Shown here: piece by piece, positions 13,500-20,322 of the stretch
Layout of the letters: every line of letters starts with the position of its first letter
Position numbering within the stretch: the first letter of the stretch is position 1
Source of the DNA: HK-STAS-PATE-34 sp031973435
GTDB taxonomy: Bacteria > Patescibacteriota > Minisyncoccia > Phycocordibacterales > UBA9973
Assembly (NCBI GenBank): GCA_031973435.1
Contig: DALYDA010000015.1
Location: 1 to 20,322 of the forward strand
Reading direction: 5' to 3'
Length of the DNA: 20,322 nucleotides
Made by a program: the position numbers and the translations under genes
Notes under the pieces: model-generated
The model's database searches: none
What the model was told of the DNA's origin: nothing
Seen by the model: only the letters and a program-made list of their open reading frames with translations

Positions 13500-15209
13500 A
13501 TGGATACAATCCTTTCAGAAAAGATAAAAATAGTCCTCATAAATTTAGGCTTAGGAGAAGCCGAGGTTTCTTTGGATCATCCAGCAGAGTCGGCAAATGG
13601 TGACTACTCATCCAATATTGCAATGGTTTTGGCAAAAAATCTGAAAAGAAATCCTAAGGATTTTGCCATGGAAATAGTAGAAGCTCTGGAGAAGTCTGAT
13701 ATCGAACATGTGGAAAAAATAGAAGTTGCTGGTGCAGGGTTTGTAAACTTCTTTCTAAAAAGGGAGTATTTCAAAAACACTATCGAAAATATATCGAAGA
13801 ACACAGATTTTGGTAGAACAAATATTCTTGATGGAAAAAAAGTTGTTGTTGAGTATACAGACCCAAATCCATTCAAAGAATTCCACATTGGTCACTTGAT
13901 GAGCAACACCATAGGTGAGGCTATCTCTAGGATATATGAATACAATGGCGCGGATATAAAACGAGCTTGTTACCAAGGGGACGTTGGTCTCCATGTCGCA
14001 AAAGCTATTCTTGGAATGAAAGAAAATACTGACATGCCACTCGAGGATGCAGATATAAATATCTGGGCAAAATACCTAGGTAAATGCTACGCAAAAGGAG
14101 CCACCCTTTATGAAGAGAATGATGACAGCAAAGAACAGGTCAAAAATATAAATAAGAGTATCTATACAAAAGACAATGAAGAGATAAATAAACTCTATAA
14201 AATAGGTAGAGAAAAAAGCCTTTTGTATTTTGAGGAAATATACAAAAAACTTGGAACAAAATTCGATTTCTATTTCTTCGAGAGCAACACTGGAGAGTTC
14301 GGTAAGCAAGTAGTAACGGAAGGACTAGAAAAGGGAATTTTTGAAAACGGAGACGACGGGGCAGTTGTTTTCAAAGGGGAGAAGTACAACCCCAAGCTTC
14401 ATACTCGTGTGTTTATAAATTCACAAGGACTTCCTACGTATGAGGCAAAAGAACTCGGCCTTTCGAAAATAAAACACGACGCATTTCCATACGATGAGTC
14501 CGTTATCATAACAGGCAACGAAATCAACGACTATTTCCGTGTGCTCTTGGAAGCCATGAGTCAGATATACCCAGACCTAGCATCAAAAACAAGACACCTT
14601 TCACATGGGATGCTTCGTCTTCCAACTGGCAAGATGTCTTCTAGAACAGGAGATGTGATAACAGGAGAGTCGCTCCTAGAATCCATAGGGGAAACAGTAA
14701 AAGAAAAAATAATAGAGGGAGGAAAAGAATATCAAGATTTGGAAAACTTGATAAATGATATATCTGTTTCAGCACTCAAGTACTCAGTCCTCAAGCAAGC
14801 GATAGGGAAGGATATTGTTTTTGATTTTGAAAAGTCAGTTTCTTTCGAAGGAGATTCTGGTCCATACCTTTTGTATTCTCACGCAAGAGCATGTTCTGTT
14901 TTGGAGAAGGCAAATAATCTAAATATTGAAGGAAACATAGTTCTTCCAGAGGAATCTTTCGAAATAGAAAGACATTTATACAGATTCCCAGATATAGTAA
15001 TGTCTGCGTACGAAGAGAAATCTCCACACATTGTCGCAGTATATCTAGTTGAGATATCTAGAATGTTCAACTCATTTTATGCAAACAATCAGATTGTAAA
15101 TACAGATGATAACTCTTCGGCGTATAAGGTCATGCTCACAAAAGCGTTCAAAAATATTTTGAAAAATGGTTTGTATATCCTAGGGATAAAAGCCCCTGAG
15201 AGAATGTAA
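13500..15209 (+). CDS. argS: Arginyl-tRNA synthetase
   Basis: The 569-residue class I synthetase charges tRNA-Arg. It has the N-terminal tRNA-binding domain (~1-115), then the HIGH motif at 129-132 (FKEFHIGHLMSN) in the Rossmann domain. The KMSKS-like loop KMSS is at 378-381 (LPTGKMSSRTGD), and the C-terminal anticodon-binding helical domain starts around 450 (GPYLLYSHARACSVL) and ends VMLTKAFKNILKNGLYILGIKAPERM. The length is normal. It uses an extended -10 promoter just before the ATG. No clear terminator follows; the next gene begins 60 nt later and may share the transcript. Confidence 0.97.
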   Translation: MDTILSEKIKIVLINLGLGEAEVSLDHPAESANGDYSSNIAMVLAKNLKRNPKDFAMEIVEALEKSDIEHVEKIEVAGAGFVNFFLKREYFKNTIENISKNTDFGRTNILDGKKVVVEYTDPNPFKEFHIGHLMSNTIGEAISRIYEYNGADIKRACYQGDVGLHVAKAILGMKENTDMPLEDADINIWAKYLGKCYAKGATLYEENDDSKEQVKNINKSIYTKDNEEINKLYKIGREKSLLYFEEIYKKLGTKFDFYFFESNTGEFGKQVVTEGLEKGIFENGDDGAVVFKGEKYNPKLHTRVFINSQGLPTYEAKELGLSKIKHDAFPYDESVIITGNEINDYFRVLLEAMSQIYPDLASKTRHLSHGMLRLPTGKMSSRTGDVITGESLLESIGETVKEKIIEGGKEYQDLENLINDISVSALKYSVLKQAIGKDIVFDFEKSVSFEGDSGPYLLYSHARACSVLEKANNLNIEGNIVLPEESFEIERHLYRFPDIVMSAYEEKSPHIVAVYLVEISRMFNSFYANNQIVNTDDNSSAYKVMLTKAFKNILKNGLYILGIKAPERM

Positions 15210-15269
15210 AGTATTTATCTTTACAAAACATGACTTCCGTGTTAACCTCTTGAAAAGTAAAAATTAAAT

Positions 15270-16061
15270 ATGTATCCACTACATAGTGTAAACGAGACGT
15301 ATCAGTCTCTCTGCAAATCAATTTTCGGTTCAGGGACAAACCCTCGTACTCACGAATATTGGCCAGAACTCTTGAACCTTTTGGAAGACACAAATGAGGT
15401 TCGCGGATTATATGTCTGCACAAAACCTGATGGAAACCGGATAAAAACAGTTCCTTCTTTGTATCTCATAAACAAAGTTCGAGATGTGAAGGAGAATTCG
15501 CTTGTTAACCAGGGACACACCATCTCATTTTTTGAGCCTGTGTTTGTAAGGCCTTACTGGGAATTTTCGGACTACAAACTTCTATACCAGACAAAAAGTC
15601 TGGAAGGATTGCTTAGTATTGCTTTAAGAATGCTTCGCAAGATGTCTACGACGTATTTAAGACCCATAGAAATAGTTTGTGGACCCATCTCGACAGGAGG
15701 AATACTCACAAACGACGGGTTAGCTGACATACAAGCAAACAAGATCCGGTTCTATCAAACCGTGAAGAAGCTTCAGAAGGAAGGAGCGAATGTGTTTGAT
15801 CAGATGGTTTTTCAGGAAGCGATGGAAAAGATATTTTTAAGTTCGGGGCTAACATCTCCCGAGTTCAATAAAAAGCTTCTTCATGAGTTTTATCTCCAGA
15901 TTTTCGAATCGGGTTTTATAAAAAAGAAAAACTTTATTCATGACTGGAAAACCTCATGGGGCGCAAACTTCGAACATGATCAAGCAGAAAGACTAGGTAT
16001 AGAAATAGTATATCTACCGCCTGGTTTTGTAGTTAATAAACATCTTTCTTTCATCAAGTAA
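15270..16061 (+). CDS. Hypothetical protein, C-terminal deoxyribosyltransferase-like pattern
   Basis: The 263-residue soluble protein has two parts. Residues ~1-125 are not recognised (YWPELLNLLEDTNEVRGLYV ... FVRPYWEFSDY). Residues ~132-255 show a strand-loop IEIVCGPISTGG, helix segments with KLQKEGANVFDQMVFQEAMEK, and the closing block DWKTSWGANFEHDQAERLGIEIVYLPP. This order (glycine loop after strand 1, 'S/W-x-GA-x-x-E' before a last strand) recalls nucleoside 2-deoxyribosyltransferase-like and DUF4406 folds, where the Glu is catalytic or ligand-binding. I infer a nucleotide-related function at low confidence; it could be an unrelated Rossmann-like protein. A terminator follows. Confidence 0.75.
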   Translation: MYPLHSVNETYQSLCKSIFGSGTNPRTHEYWPELLNLLEDTNEVRGLYVCTKPDGNRIKTVPSLYLINKVRDVKENSLVNQGHTISFFEPVFVRPYWEFSDYKLLYQTKSLEGLLSIALRMLRKMSTTYLRPIEIVCGPISTGGILTNDGLADIQANKIRFYQTVKKLQKEGANVFDQMVFQEAMEKIFLSSGLTSPEFNKKLLHEFYLQIFESGFIKKKNFIHDWKTSWGANFEHDQAERLGIEIVYLPPGFVVNKHLSFIK

Positions 16062-16068
16062 AGTCAAT

Positions 16069-16098
16069 CATCACACTATTAACGTGTGGTGTTTTTTT
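16069..16098 (+). terminator. Intrinsic terminator behind the 263-residue protein
   Basis: CATCACAC (16069-16076) pairs with GTGTGGTG (16084-16091), one G-T pair included, around a 7-base loop, followed by seven T. Confidence 0.9.
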
Positions 16099-16131
16099 AT
16101 TCTCATTTTTTACAAAGTGTGCGGTCGTGTA

Positions 16132-16159
16132 TTGACTTGTTTGTACGTTTTGATACAAT
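16132..16159 (+). promoter_or_regulatory. Promoter of the structured RNA upstream of ileS
   Basis: TTGACT (16132-16137), a 16-nt spacer and TACAAT (16154-16159) with a TG extension make one of the best promoters in the window. Transcription should start near 16166, at the first of many paired segments and far from any good ORF. Confidence 0.75.
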
Positions 16160-16562
16160 TTTTAGGCCAAGAGAAATATATAAAAATATTTCGAAGGTCT
16201 TGTTCGACACAAGGGAAACGCCCCACACTATTTTAGTGAGGGGTAGTTTTCGTTTTATAGCCTGTTGCAAATATTGTGTATTTAGTTATACTTCACTTAT
16301 AAGCAATGAAGAGGCTATCACCTTTTCGTCCCGCCAAGTGGGACATGCTCTGGGAAGAAAAATCCGCCTTCACATAAAGTTATGGCGTGACGAAGTAGAA
16401 CCTAGCGGGTAAGCCCGTTAAAGCTGTAATAAGCCCGAAAGGGGAACCGAGGTGGTACCACGATTTCTTGTTCGTCACGCTGTAACAAGTGGAGGCGGAT
16501 ATAAAAAAAGAAACTCGTCCTTGAATTATGACTTTTGTCGTAATTTGAGGACGAGTTTTTTT
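16160..16562 (+). ncRNA. Structured leader RNA, T-box-like, upstream of ileS
   Basis: About 400 nt without a convincing gene fold extensively. The 5' part has AGGCC/GGTCT around a 7-bp GAAATAT/ATATTTC hairpin, CTTGT/ACAAG, a long hairpin with CCCC-A-CACTA/TAGTG-A-GGGG, ATAGCCT/AGGCTAT (16257-16263 with 16312-16318) and GTCCC/GGGAC. The 3' part has a 12-bp helix 16362-16373 with 16489-16500 and a 10-bp helix 16385-16394 with 16471-16480. Inside them, 16449-16462 reads GAGGTGGTACCACG, close to the T-box consensus (UGGNACC core intact). Its AGG and ACGA can pair with TCGTCCT (16515-16521), the left arm of the terminator, as in T-box antiterminators. TGGT fits tRNA with discriminator A. I cannot place Stem I or an Ile specifier codon, so a separate structured ncRNA remains possible. 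Confidence 0.55.
16511..16562 (+). terminator. Large terminator hairpin of the T-box-like RNA
   Basis: AAACTCGTCCT (16511-16521) pairs with AGGACGAGTTT (16548-16558), continued by AATTATGAC/GTCGTAATT around TTTT, then a T run to 16562. The A-rich left flank makes it work for the minus-strand gene as well, whose stop lies two bases away. Confidence 0.93.
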
Positions 16563-16563
16563 G

Positions 16564-16800
16564 TTAATTAATTTCTTTTTCAATTATATCTTTGTAAGTA
16601 AAAGGATCTTTTCCTTTCCTGGCCATCTCTCTGTCGTGTTCAGCGAAACCAGAAGCCCAGCAGATGATACAAATAATGGTAACTATTGAAAAAGTTGTGT
16701 TGTAAAATTCTAGTGAAATCGTTTCGGATATGGTTGTCTTAAAATATCCAAGAAAAAACATTCCAATTAAAGTTAAAATAGCAGTTGCTCTGTATTTCAT
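16564..16800 (-). CDS. Small membrane protein, 78 residues
   Basis: The minus-strand product has two hydrophobic segments (residues ~5-20, ATAILTLIGMFFLGYF, and ~35-52, TFSIVTIICIICWASGF) and a charged cytoplasmic-type tail (AEHDREMARKGKDPFTYKDIIEKEIN). No family was recognised. It has a good promoter (TTGACA, 16 nt, TAGAAT) and the large hairpin as terminator, so it is probably real. It lies antisense to any read-through transcript from the T-box-like leader into ileS. Confidence 0.65.
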   Translation of the reverse strand: MKYRATAILTLIGMFFLGYFKTTISETISLEFYNTTFSIVTIICIICWASGFAEHDREMARKGKDPFTYKDIIEKEIN

Positions 16801-16816
16801 AATTAAATTTTTCTTT

Positions 16817-16844
16817 ATTCTATATTAAATAATCAATTTGTCAA
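16817..16844 (-). promoter_or_regulatory. Promoter of the 78-residue gene, adjoining the ileS start
   Basis: On the minus strand TTGACA (complement of 16839-16844) and TAGAAT (complement of 16817-16822) are separated by 16 nt. The -35 ends one base from the ileS ATG at 16846, so polymerase bound here would sit over the ileS start. Confidence 0.65.
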
Positions 16845-16845
16845 T

Positions 16846-19800
16846 ATGTCAAACGAAAACCAAAAACCAAATAATACCGCCTCCGTAGAAGGCTCCGGCG
16901 TGGCAAAGTCAGAATCAGCTTTAAGAGAAGAAGCGGTTTTGAAGTTGTGGCAAGAGAAAGATATTTTCAGCAAAACACTTTCGAAGGATTCTCCAGAAGG
17001 CGAGTTTGTATTTTTCGACGGACCTCCAACTGCAAACGGTATGCCAGGGCTTCATCATCTCGAACCTCGCTGTTTCAAAGACGCCATACCACGATACAAA
17101 ACTATGCGCGGATATCATGTTCGTCGTAAGGGAGGCTGGGATACACATGGACTTCCTGTGGAACTTCAAGTTGAAAAAGAGCTCGGTTTGAAATCCAAAA
17201 AAGAAATCGAGGAATACGGTGTGGAGAAATTCAATCAGAAGTGTCGAGAGTCAGTCTGGAAATATATCGATGAATGGGAGAAGTTCACTGACCGTGTCGC
17301 GTACTGGGTGGATCACAAGAATCCATATGTCACGTATCACAACTCTTATATTGAGTCTGTTTGGAATATTCTTTCTAAAGTAGAAGATCAAAAACTTTTG
17401 TACAAAGACTACAAAGTTCTTCCTTGGTGTCCACGTTGTGGAACTGCTCTTTCGTCTCATGAGCTTGCACAAGGCTACCAAGACGACAAAGACTTGTCTG
17501 TAACTGCAAAGTTCAAAGTCGTAGGACAGAACAATACATATTTCCTCGCTTGGACGACAACTCCATGGACACTTCCTGGGAACGTAGGGCTTGCTGTAGG
17601 GGAGGATATTGATTATGTAAAAATAAAAAAAGAAAACGATATTCTGATTCTTGCAAAAGAAAGACTTTCAGTTGTCGAAGGCGAATATGAAGTCGCAGAA
17701 GAAATAAAAGGCAAAGATCTTGTCGGATTAGAATACGAACCACTATATTCATATTTCAAAAATCTTATCCCAAAAAATGTAGATATGAAAAATGCATATA
17801 AAGTGCACGGTGCAGATTTTGTAACTACTACGGATGGAACAGCGATAGTGCATACTGCGGTTATGTACGGACAAGAAGACTTTGATCTCGGAACAAAGGT
17901 CGGGCTTCCAAAATTTCATCTTGTAAAAGAAGACGGAAATTTCAAAGATGGGATGGATTTTCTCTCAGGACGATTTGTAAAGGACGAAGAAGTTGCGATA
18001 GATATCATCAAGGACCTCGCTCATCGCGGACTACTGTTCAAGAAAGAAAAATACGAACACTCATATCCTCACTGTTGGCGATGTAAAACTCCGCTTATAT
18101 ATTACGCGCGGGATTCTTGGTATATCGAAATGTCAAAACTCAGGAATCAATTGCTCAAAGAGAACGATACTATCAACTGGGAACCATCTCACATAAAAGA
18201 CGGGCGTTTTGGTGAGTGGCTACGTGAGGTGAAAGACTGGGCGATATCTCGTGAGCGATATTGGGGAACCCCACTTCCTATCTGGGAAGCAGAAGATGGC
18301 GAGCGAATAGTCGTCGATTCTATCGATACACTCAAAAAATATACAAAGAAAAGTGGAAACAAGTATTATGTTATGCGACACGGAGAATCTCTCCACAACA
18401 TAAAGGGTCTATGCAATTCAAGATTAGGATCCAAAGATGAGGATGGATTAACTGAAAATGGAGTTAGTCATGTAAGAGAAAGCGCTAAAAATCTAGTTGG
18501 AAAAAATATTACAAAAATAATCTGTTCTCCGTATAACAGAACAAGACAAACCGCAGAGATTGTTGCCGAAGTTATTGGTTTTGATAAATCAAAAATAGCT
18601 TTTGATGAAAGAATACAAGAGTTCAAATTTGGTATTTTCCACGGTAAAAATTTTAAAGAAGATTATCTGGTTTGGAGAAAAGAGGTAGGAGATACAGTTA
18701 ACCTTGCACCTGAGGGAGGAGAAAGTGTTTCCGATGCAAAGAAAAGATTTGCAGACTTTTTCTATGGCACAGACAGGGAAAACAAAAATGAGAATATCCT
18801 GGTCGTATCACACGGTATTTGTTTTGAAACACTAAAGGCTATAGAAAACGGATACGACGATGAAAAAATGTGGAATAGTTGGGAAATGAACAAGGTCAAA
18901 GCAGGAGATTTTTCAGAATGGAAAAGTTTCGTCCCTCTTCCTCACAACGAAAATTATGAACTTGATCTACACAAGCCATTTATCGATTCTGTTGAATTAG
19001 AAAAACCTGCCCGCCCTCACGAAGGTTCGGGAGCAGGCGGGGACGGCAAGAAATTTAAACGCGTAAAAGAAGTTTTGGACGTGTGGTTCGACTCTGGAGC
19101 GATGCCTTTTGCTCAAGACAACTATCCATTTGGAAATGACAAGAATGTATTCCAGCCAGAAAAAGGATTGTTTAAAAAGACTCACGGTTATCCAGCAGAT
19201 TTCATCTGTGAGGCTATTGACCAGACTAGAGGTTGGTTCTATACACTTCATGCTATAGGGGCTCTAATGGGCACAGGAAAGGCCTACAAGAACGTAATCT
19301 GTCTTGGGCACATCCTAGACGCAGAGGGCAAGAAAATGAGTAAGTCTCTAGGGAACATAGTAGAGCCTTGGGAGATGTTTGATAAGTACGGAGCCGACAC
19401 ACTCAGATTGTGGATGTACTCTGTAAACCAGCCAGGAGACTCAAAAAACTTCGACGAGAAAACAGTGCTCGATCTACATCGTAAATTCTTCGGACTTCTA
19501 TACAATGTGCTCGCTTTCTATGAACTTTATCGAGAAAGAGATGCTGAGATAGATGCAGAAAAAGAAGCTAGATCTACAACAGTTGTTTTGGATCAATGGA
19601 TTCTTGCTAGACTAGACCAGCTTGTAGAACTTTCAACAAACAACCTAGAAAATTACAAACTTCTAGAACCTGTGCGCGCAACACGTGACTTTATCGACGA
19701 CTTTTCTACTTGGTATCTCCGCCGATCACGAGACAGGTTGAAAGATGGATCACTTTCAGCAAAAATGACTATGTATGTTGTTTTGAAAACTCTTTCAAAA

Positions 19801-20322
19801 CTTATAGCGCCATTTGCACCATTTAGTGCAGAAGACACGTGGCAGAAATTGAAACTTGAGAGTGAGGTTGAGTCAGTTCATTTGTGTGAATGGCCCTCTT
19901 TCGCCAAGGCTACGGATGGGCAAGCCAAAATGCTAGCAGACATGAATACTGTAAGAGACCTATGCACAGAGGGGAATTCACTTCGAAAGAAATTGAATAT
20001 TCCTCTAAGACAACCACTTGCAACATTTTTTATAAAAGAAAACCTTTCAATAGATTTGATTGAAATCATCAAAGATGAATTGAATGTGAAAAATGTTTCT
20101 GTGGGAGATGAAGTCTCTTTTGATACAGAGATAACTACCGAACTAAAACGCGAAGGGGAGTACCGTGAGCTACTTCGTTCTATTCAAGATGCACGAAAAG
20201 AAAAGGGTCTAATGCCAAGCGATATTATAAAACTCACACTTTCAAACGAGTACAAAGAAACAATCTCAGGGTTTGAAGAAGATCTAAAGAAAACAGCAGG
20301 AGTTTCGGAGATTACATTTGGA
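16846..20322 (+). CDS. ileS: Isoleucyl-tRNA synthetase with embedded histidine-phosphatase domain, 3' end outside the window
   Basis: The open frame gives 1159 residues and continues past the window. IleRS blocks: GPPTANGMPGLHHLE (HIGH-type HH at 70-71), CPRCGTALSSHELAQGY, the editing domain from TTPWTLPGNVGLAV (~236) to HTAVMYGQEDFDLG (~350), PHCWRCKTPLIYYARDSWYI (409-428), SRERYWGTPLPIWE (468-481), VWFDSGAMPFAQ (746-757), KMSKS at 830-834 and an anticodon-binding domain. Between 481 and ~704, where IleRS normally has a short segment, lies a histidine-phosphatase domain: MRHGES with H512, SPYNRTRQTAE (R565), E592 in the EFKFG block, PEGGES (622-627) and VVSHG with H656. All its catalytic residues are present. 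Residues 721-734 are encoded by a GC-rich palindrome. The start at 16846 follows an AT-rich stretch; upstream control may be the T-box-like RNA. Confidence 0.95.
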   Translation, partial: MSNENQKPNNTASVEGSGVAKSESALREEAVLKLWQEKDIFSKTLSKDSPEGEFVFFDGPPTANGMPGLHHLEPRCFKDAIPRYKTMRGYHVRRKGGWDTHGLPVELQVEKELGLKSKKEIEEYGVEKFNQKCRESVWKYIDEWEKFTDRVAYWVDHKNPYVTYHNSYIESVWNILSKVEDQKLLYKDYKVLPWCPRCGTALSSHELAQGYQDDKDLSVTAKFKVVGQNNTYFLAWTTTPWTLPGNVGLAVGEDIDYVKIKKENDILILAKERLSVVEGEYEVAEEIKGKDLVGLEYEPLYSYFKNLIPKNVDMKNAYKVHGADFVTTTDGTAIVHTAVMYGQEDFDLGTKVGLPKFHLVKEDGNFKDGMDFLSGRFVKDEEVAIDIIKDLAHRGLLFKKEKYEHSYPHCWRCKTPLIYYARDSWYIEMSKLRNQLLKENDTINWEPSHIKDGRFGEWLREVKDWAISRERYWGTPLPIWEAEDGERIVVDSIDTLKKYTKKSGNKYYVMRHGESLHNIKGLCNSRLGSKDEDGLTENGVSHVRESAKNLVGKNITKIICSPYNRTRQTAEIVAEVIGFDKSKIAFDERIQEFKFGIFHGKNFKEDYLVWRKEVGDTVNLAPEGGESVSDAKKRFADFFYGTDRENKNENILVVSHGICFETLKAIENGYDDEKMWNSWEMNKVKAGDFSEWKSFVPLPHNENYELDLHKPFIDSVELEKPARPHEGSGAGGDGKKFKRVKEVLDVWFDSGAMPFAQDNYPFGNDKNVFQPEKGLFKKTHGYPADFICEAIDQTRGWFYTLHAIGALMGTGKAYKNVICLGHILDAEGKKMSKSLGNIVEPWEMFDKYGADTLRLWMYSVNQPGDSKNFDEKTVLDLHRKFFGLLYNVLAFYELYRERDAEIDAEKEARSTTVVLDQWILARLDQLVELSTNNLENYKLLEPVRATRDFIDDFSTWYLRRSRDRLKDGSLSAKMTMYVVLKTLSKLIAPFAPFSAEDTWQKLKLESEVESVHLCEWPSFAKATDGQAKMLADMNTVRDLCTEGNSLRKKLNIPLRQPLATFFIKENLSIDLIEIIKDELNVKNVSVGDEVSFDTEITTELKREGEYRELLRSIQDARKEKGLMPSDIIKLTLSNEYKETISGFEEDLKKTAGVSEITFG
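19006..19041 (+). repeat. GC-rich palindromic element inside ileS
   Basis: CCCGCCCTC (19010-19018) pairs with GAG-CA-GGCGGG (19031-19041, CA bulged), closing an inner CGA-AGGT-TCG hairpin; CCTGC/GCAGG (19006-19010 with 19033-19037) is an overlapping alternative. The element is far richer in G+C than its surroundings and codes for PARPHEGSGAGGDG in a loop between ELDLHKPFID and the DVWFDSG block. It looks like a short palindromic repeat inserted in frame. Only one copy is seen here. Confidence 0.5.

Noticed and set aside
16086..16412. Plus-strand ORF of 108 residues in the leader upstream of ileS
   Set aside because: Its start lies inside the preceding terminator and upstream of the promoter at 16132-16159. 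The bases are explained by RNA helices, and the composition is unlike a protein.
16160..16562. RNase P RNA or tmRNA as identity of the structured RNA
   Set aside because: I looked for the conserved P4 strands of RNase P, and for the tRNA-like ends and an ALAA-type tag of tmRNA, and found none. A divergent form cannot be fully excluded by eye.
17251..20072. Minus-strand ORFs of 60-84 residues within ileS
   Set aside because: They are complements of conserved synthetase codons and have no pattern of their own.
1..20322. Alternative genetic code (UGA as Gly or Trp, as in Gracilibacteria)
   Set aside because: No conserved protein contains an in-frame UGA, Trp is encoded by TGG throughout, and one gene ends in TGA directly before its terminator.
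1..20322. CRISPR arrays, transposases, integrases or phage genes
   Set aside because: None seen. Apart from the palindrome in ileS, there are no direct repeats or mobile-element genes in the window.

Overview
The window looks like chromosomal sequence from an A+T-rich bacterium of the Candidate Phyla Radiation (Patescibacteria, most likely Parcubacteria). The reasons are compact genes with AT-rich, Shine-Dalgarno-free starts, many small membrane proteins of unknown role, a GIY-YIG protein next to a tRNA, a secE-nusG-rplK cluster without rplA behind rplK, and an isoleucyl-tRNA synthetase of an unusual build. The assignment is inference; there is no 16S gene here. The standard bacterial code fits: nearly all genes end in TAA or TAG, and one small gene ends in TGA just before its terminator.

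Layout. 1-2250: the 3' part of a VKOR-like membrane protein, tRNA-His(GTG), a GIY-YIG protein, two hypothetical proteins and a terminator. 2290-4002: a DUF305 protein, a 38-codon basic ORF and a secreted N-acetylmuramoyl-L-alanine amidase with a peptidoglycan-binding domain. 4048-6893: a CheY-like regulator, a PAS histidine kinase and a TMEM175-type channel. 6886-8136: a divergent pair (45-residue membrane protein on the minus strand, DUF2231 protein on the plus strand) and a conserved hypothetical. 8218-10168: a membrane-anchored FKBP, a SIMPL-domain protein, a terminator and a VTT/DedA-like protein. 10172-11925: secE, nusG, a coiled-coil orphan, a structured leader and rplK. 11942-16098: a small minus-strand gene, glyA, argS and a protein with a possible deoxyribosyltransferase-like fold. 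16132-20322: a promoter, about 400 nt of structured T-box-like RNA, a convergent small membrane gene, and ileS, which runs off the window.

Main observations. (1) IleRS carries a complete-looking histidine-phosphatase domain (RHG motif, second catalytic His) embedded between its WGTPLPIWE and DVWFDSG segments. (2) A GC-rich palindrome sits in frame in the same gene. (3) At least six genes have a -10 box that ends exactly 6 nt before the ATG, so their transcripts should be leaderless. (4) The RNA upstream of ileS has a T-box core, a promoter and a large terminator, but also long-range helices that I cannot map to the standard T-box layout. (5) The rplK leader can form an H-type pseudoknot.

Functionally the window mixes translation genes (tRNA-His, secE, nusG, rplK, glyA, argS, ileS) with cell-envelope genes (amidase, VKOR-like, FKBP, SIMPL, VTT, channel) and one two-component system.
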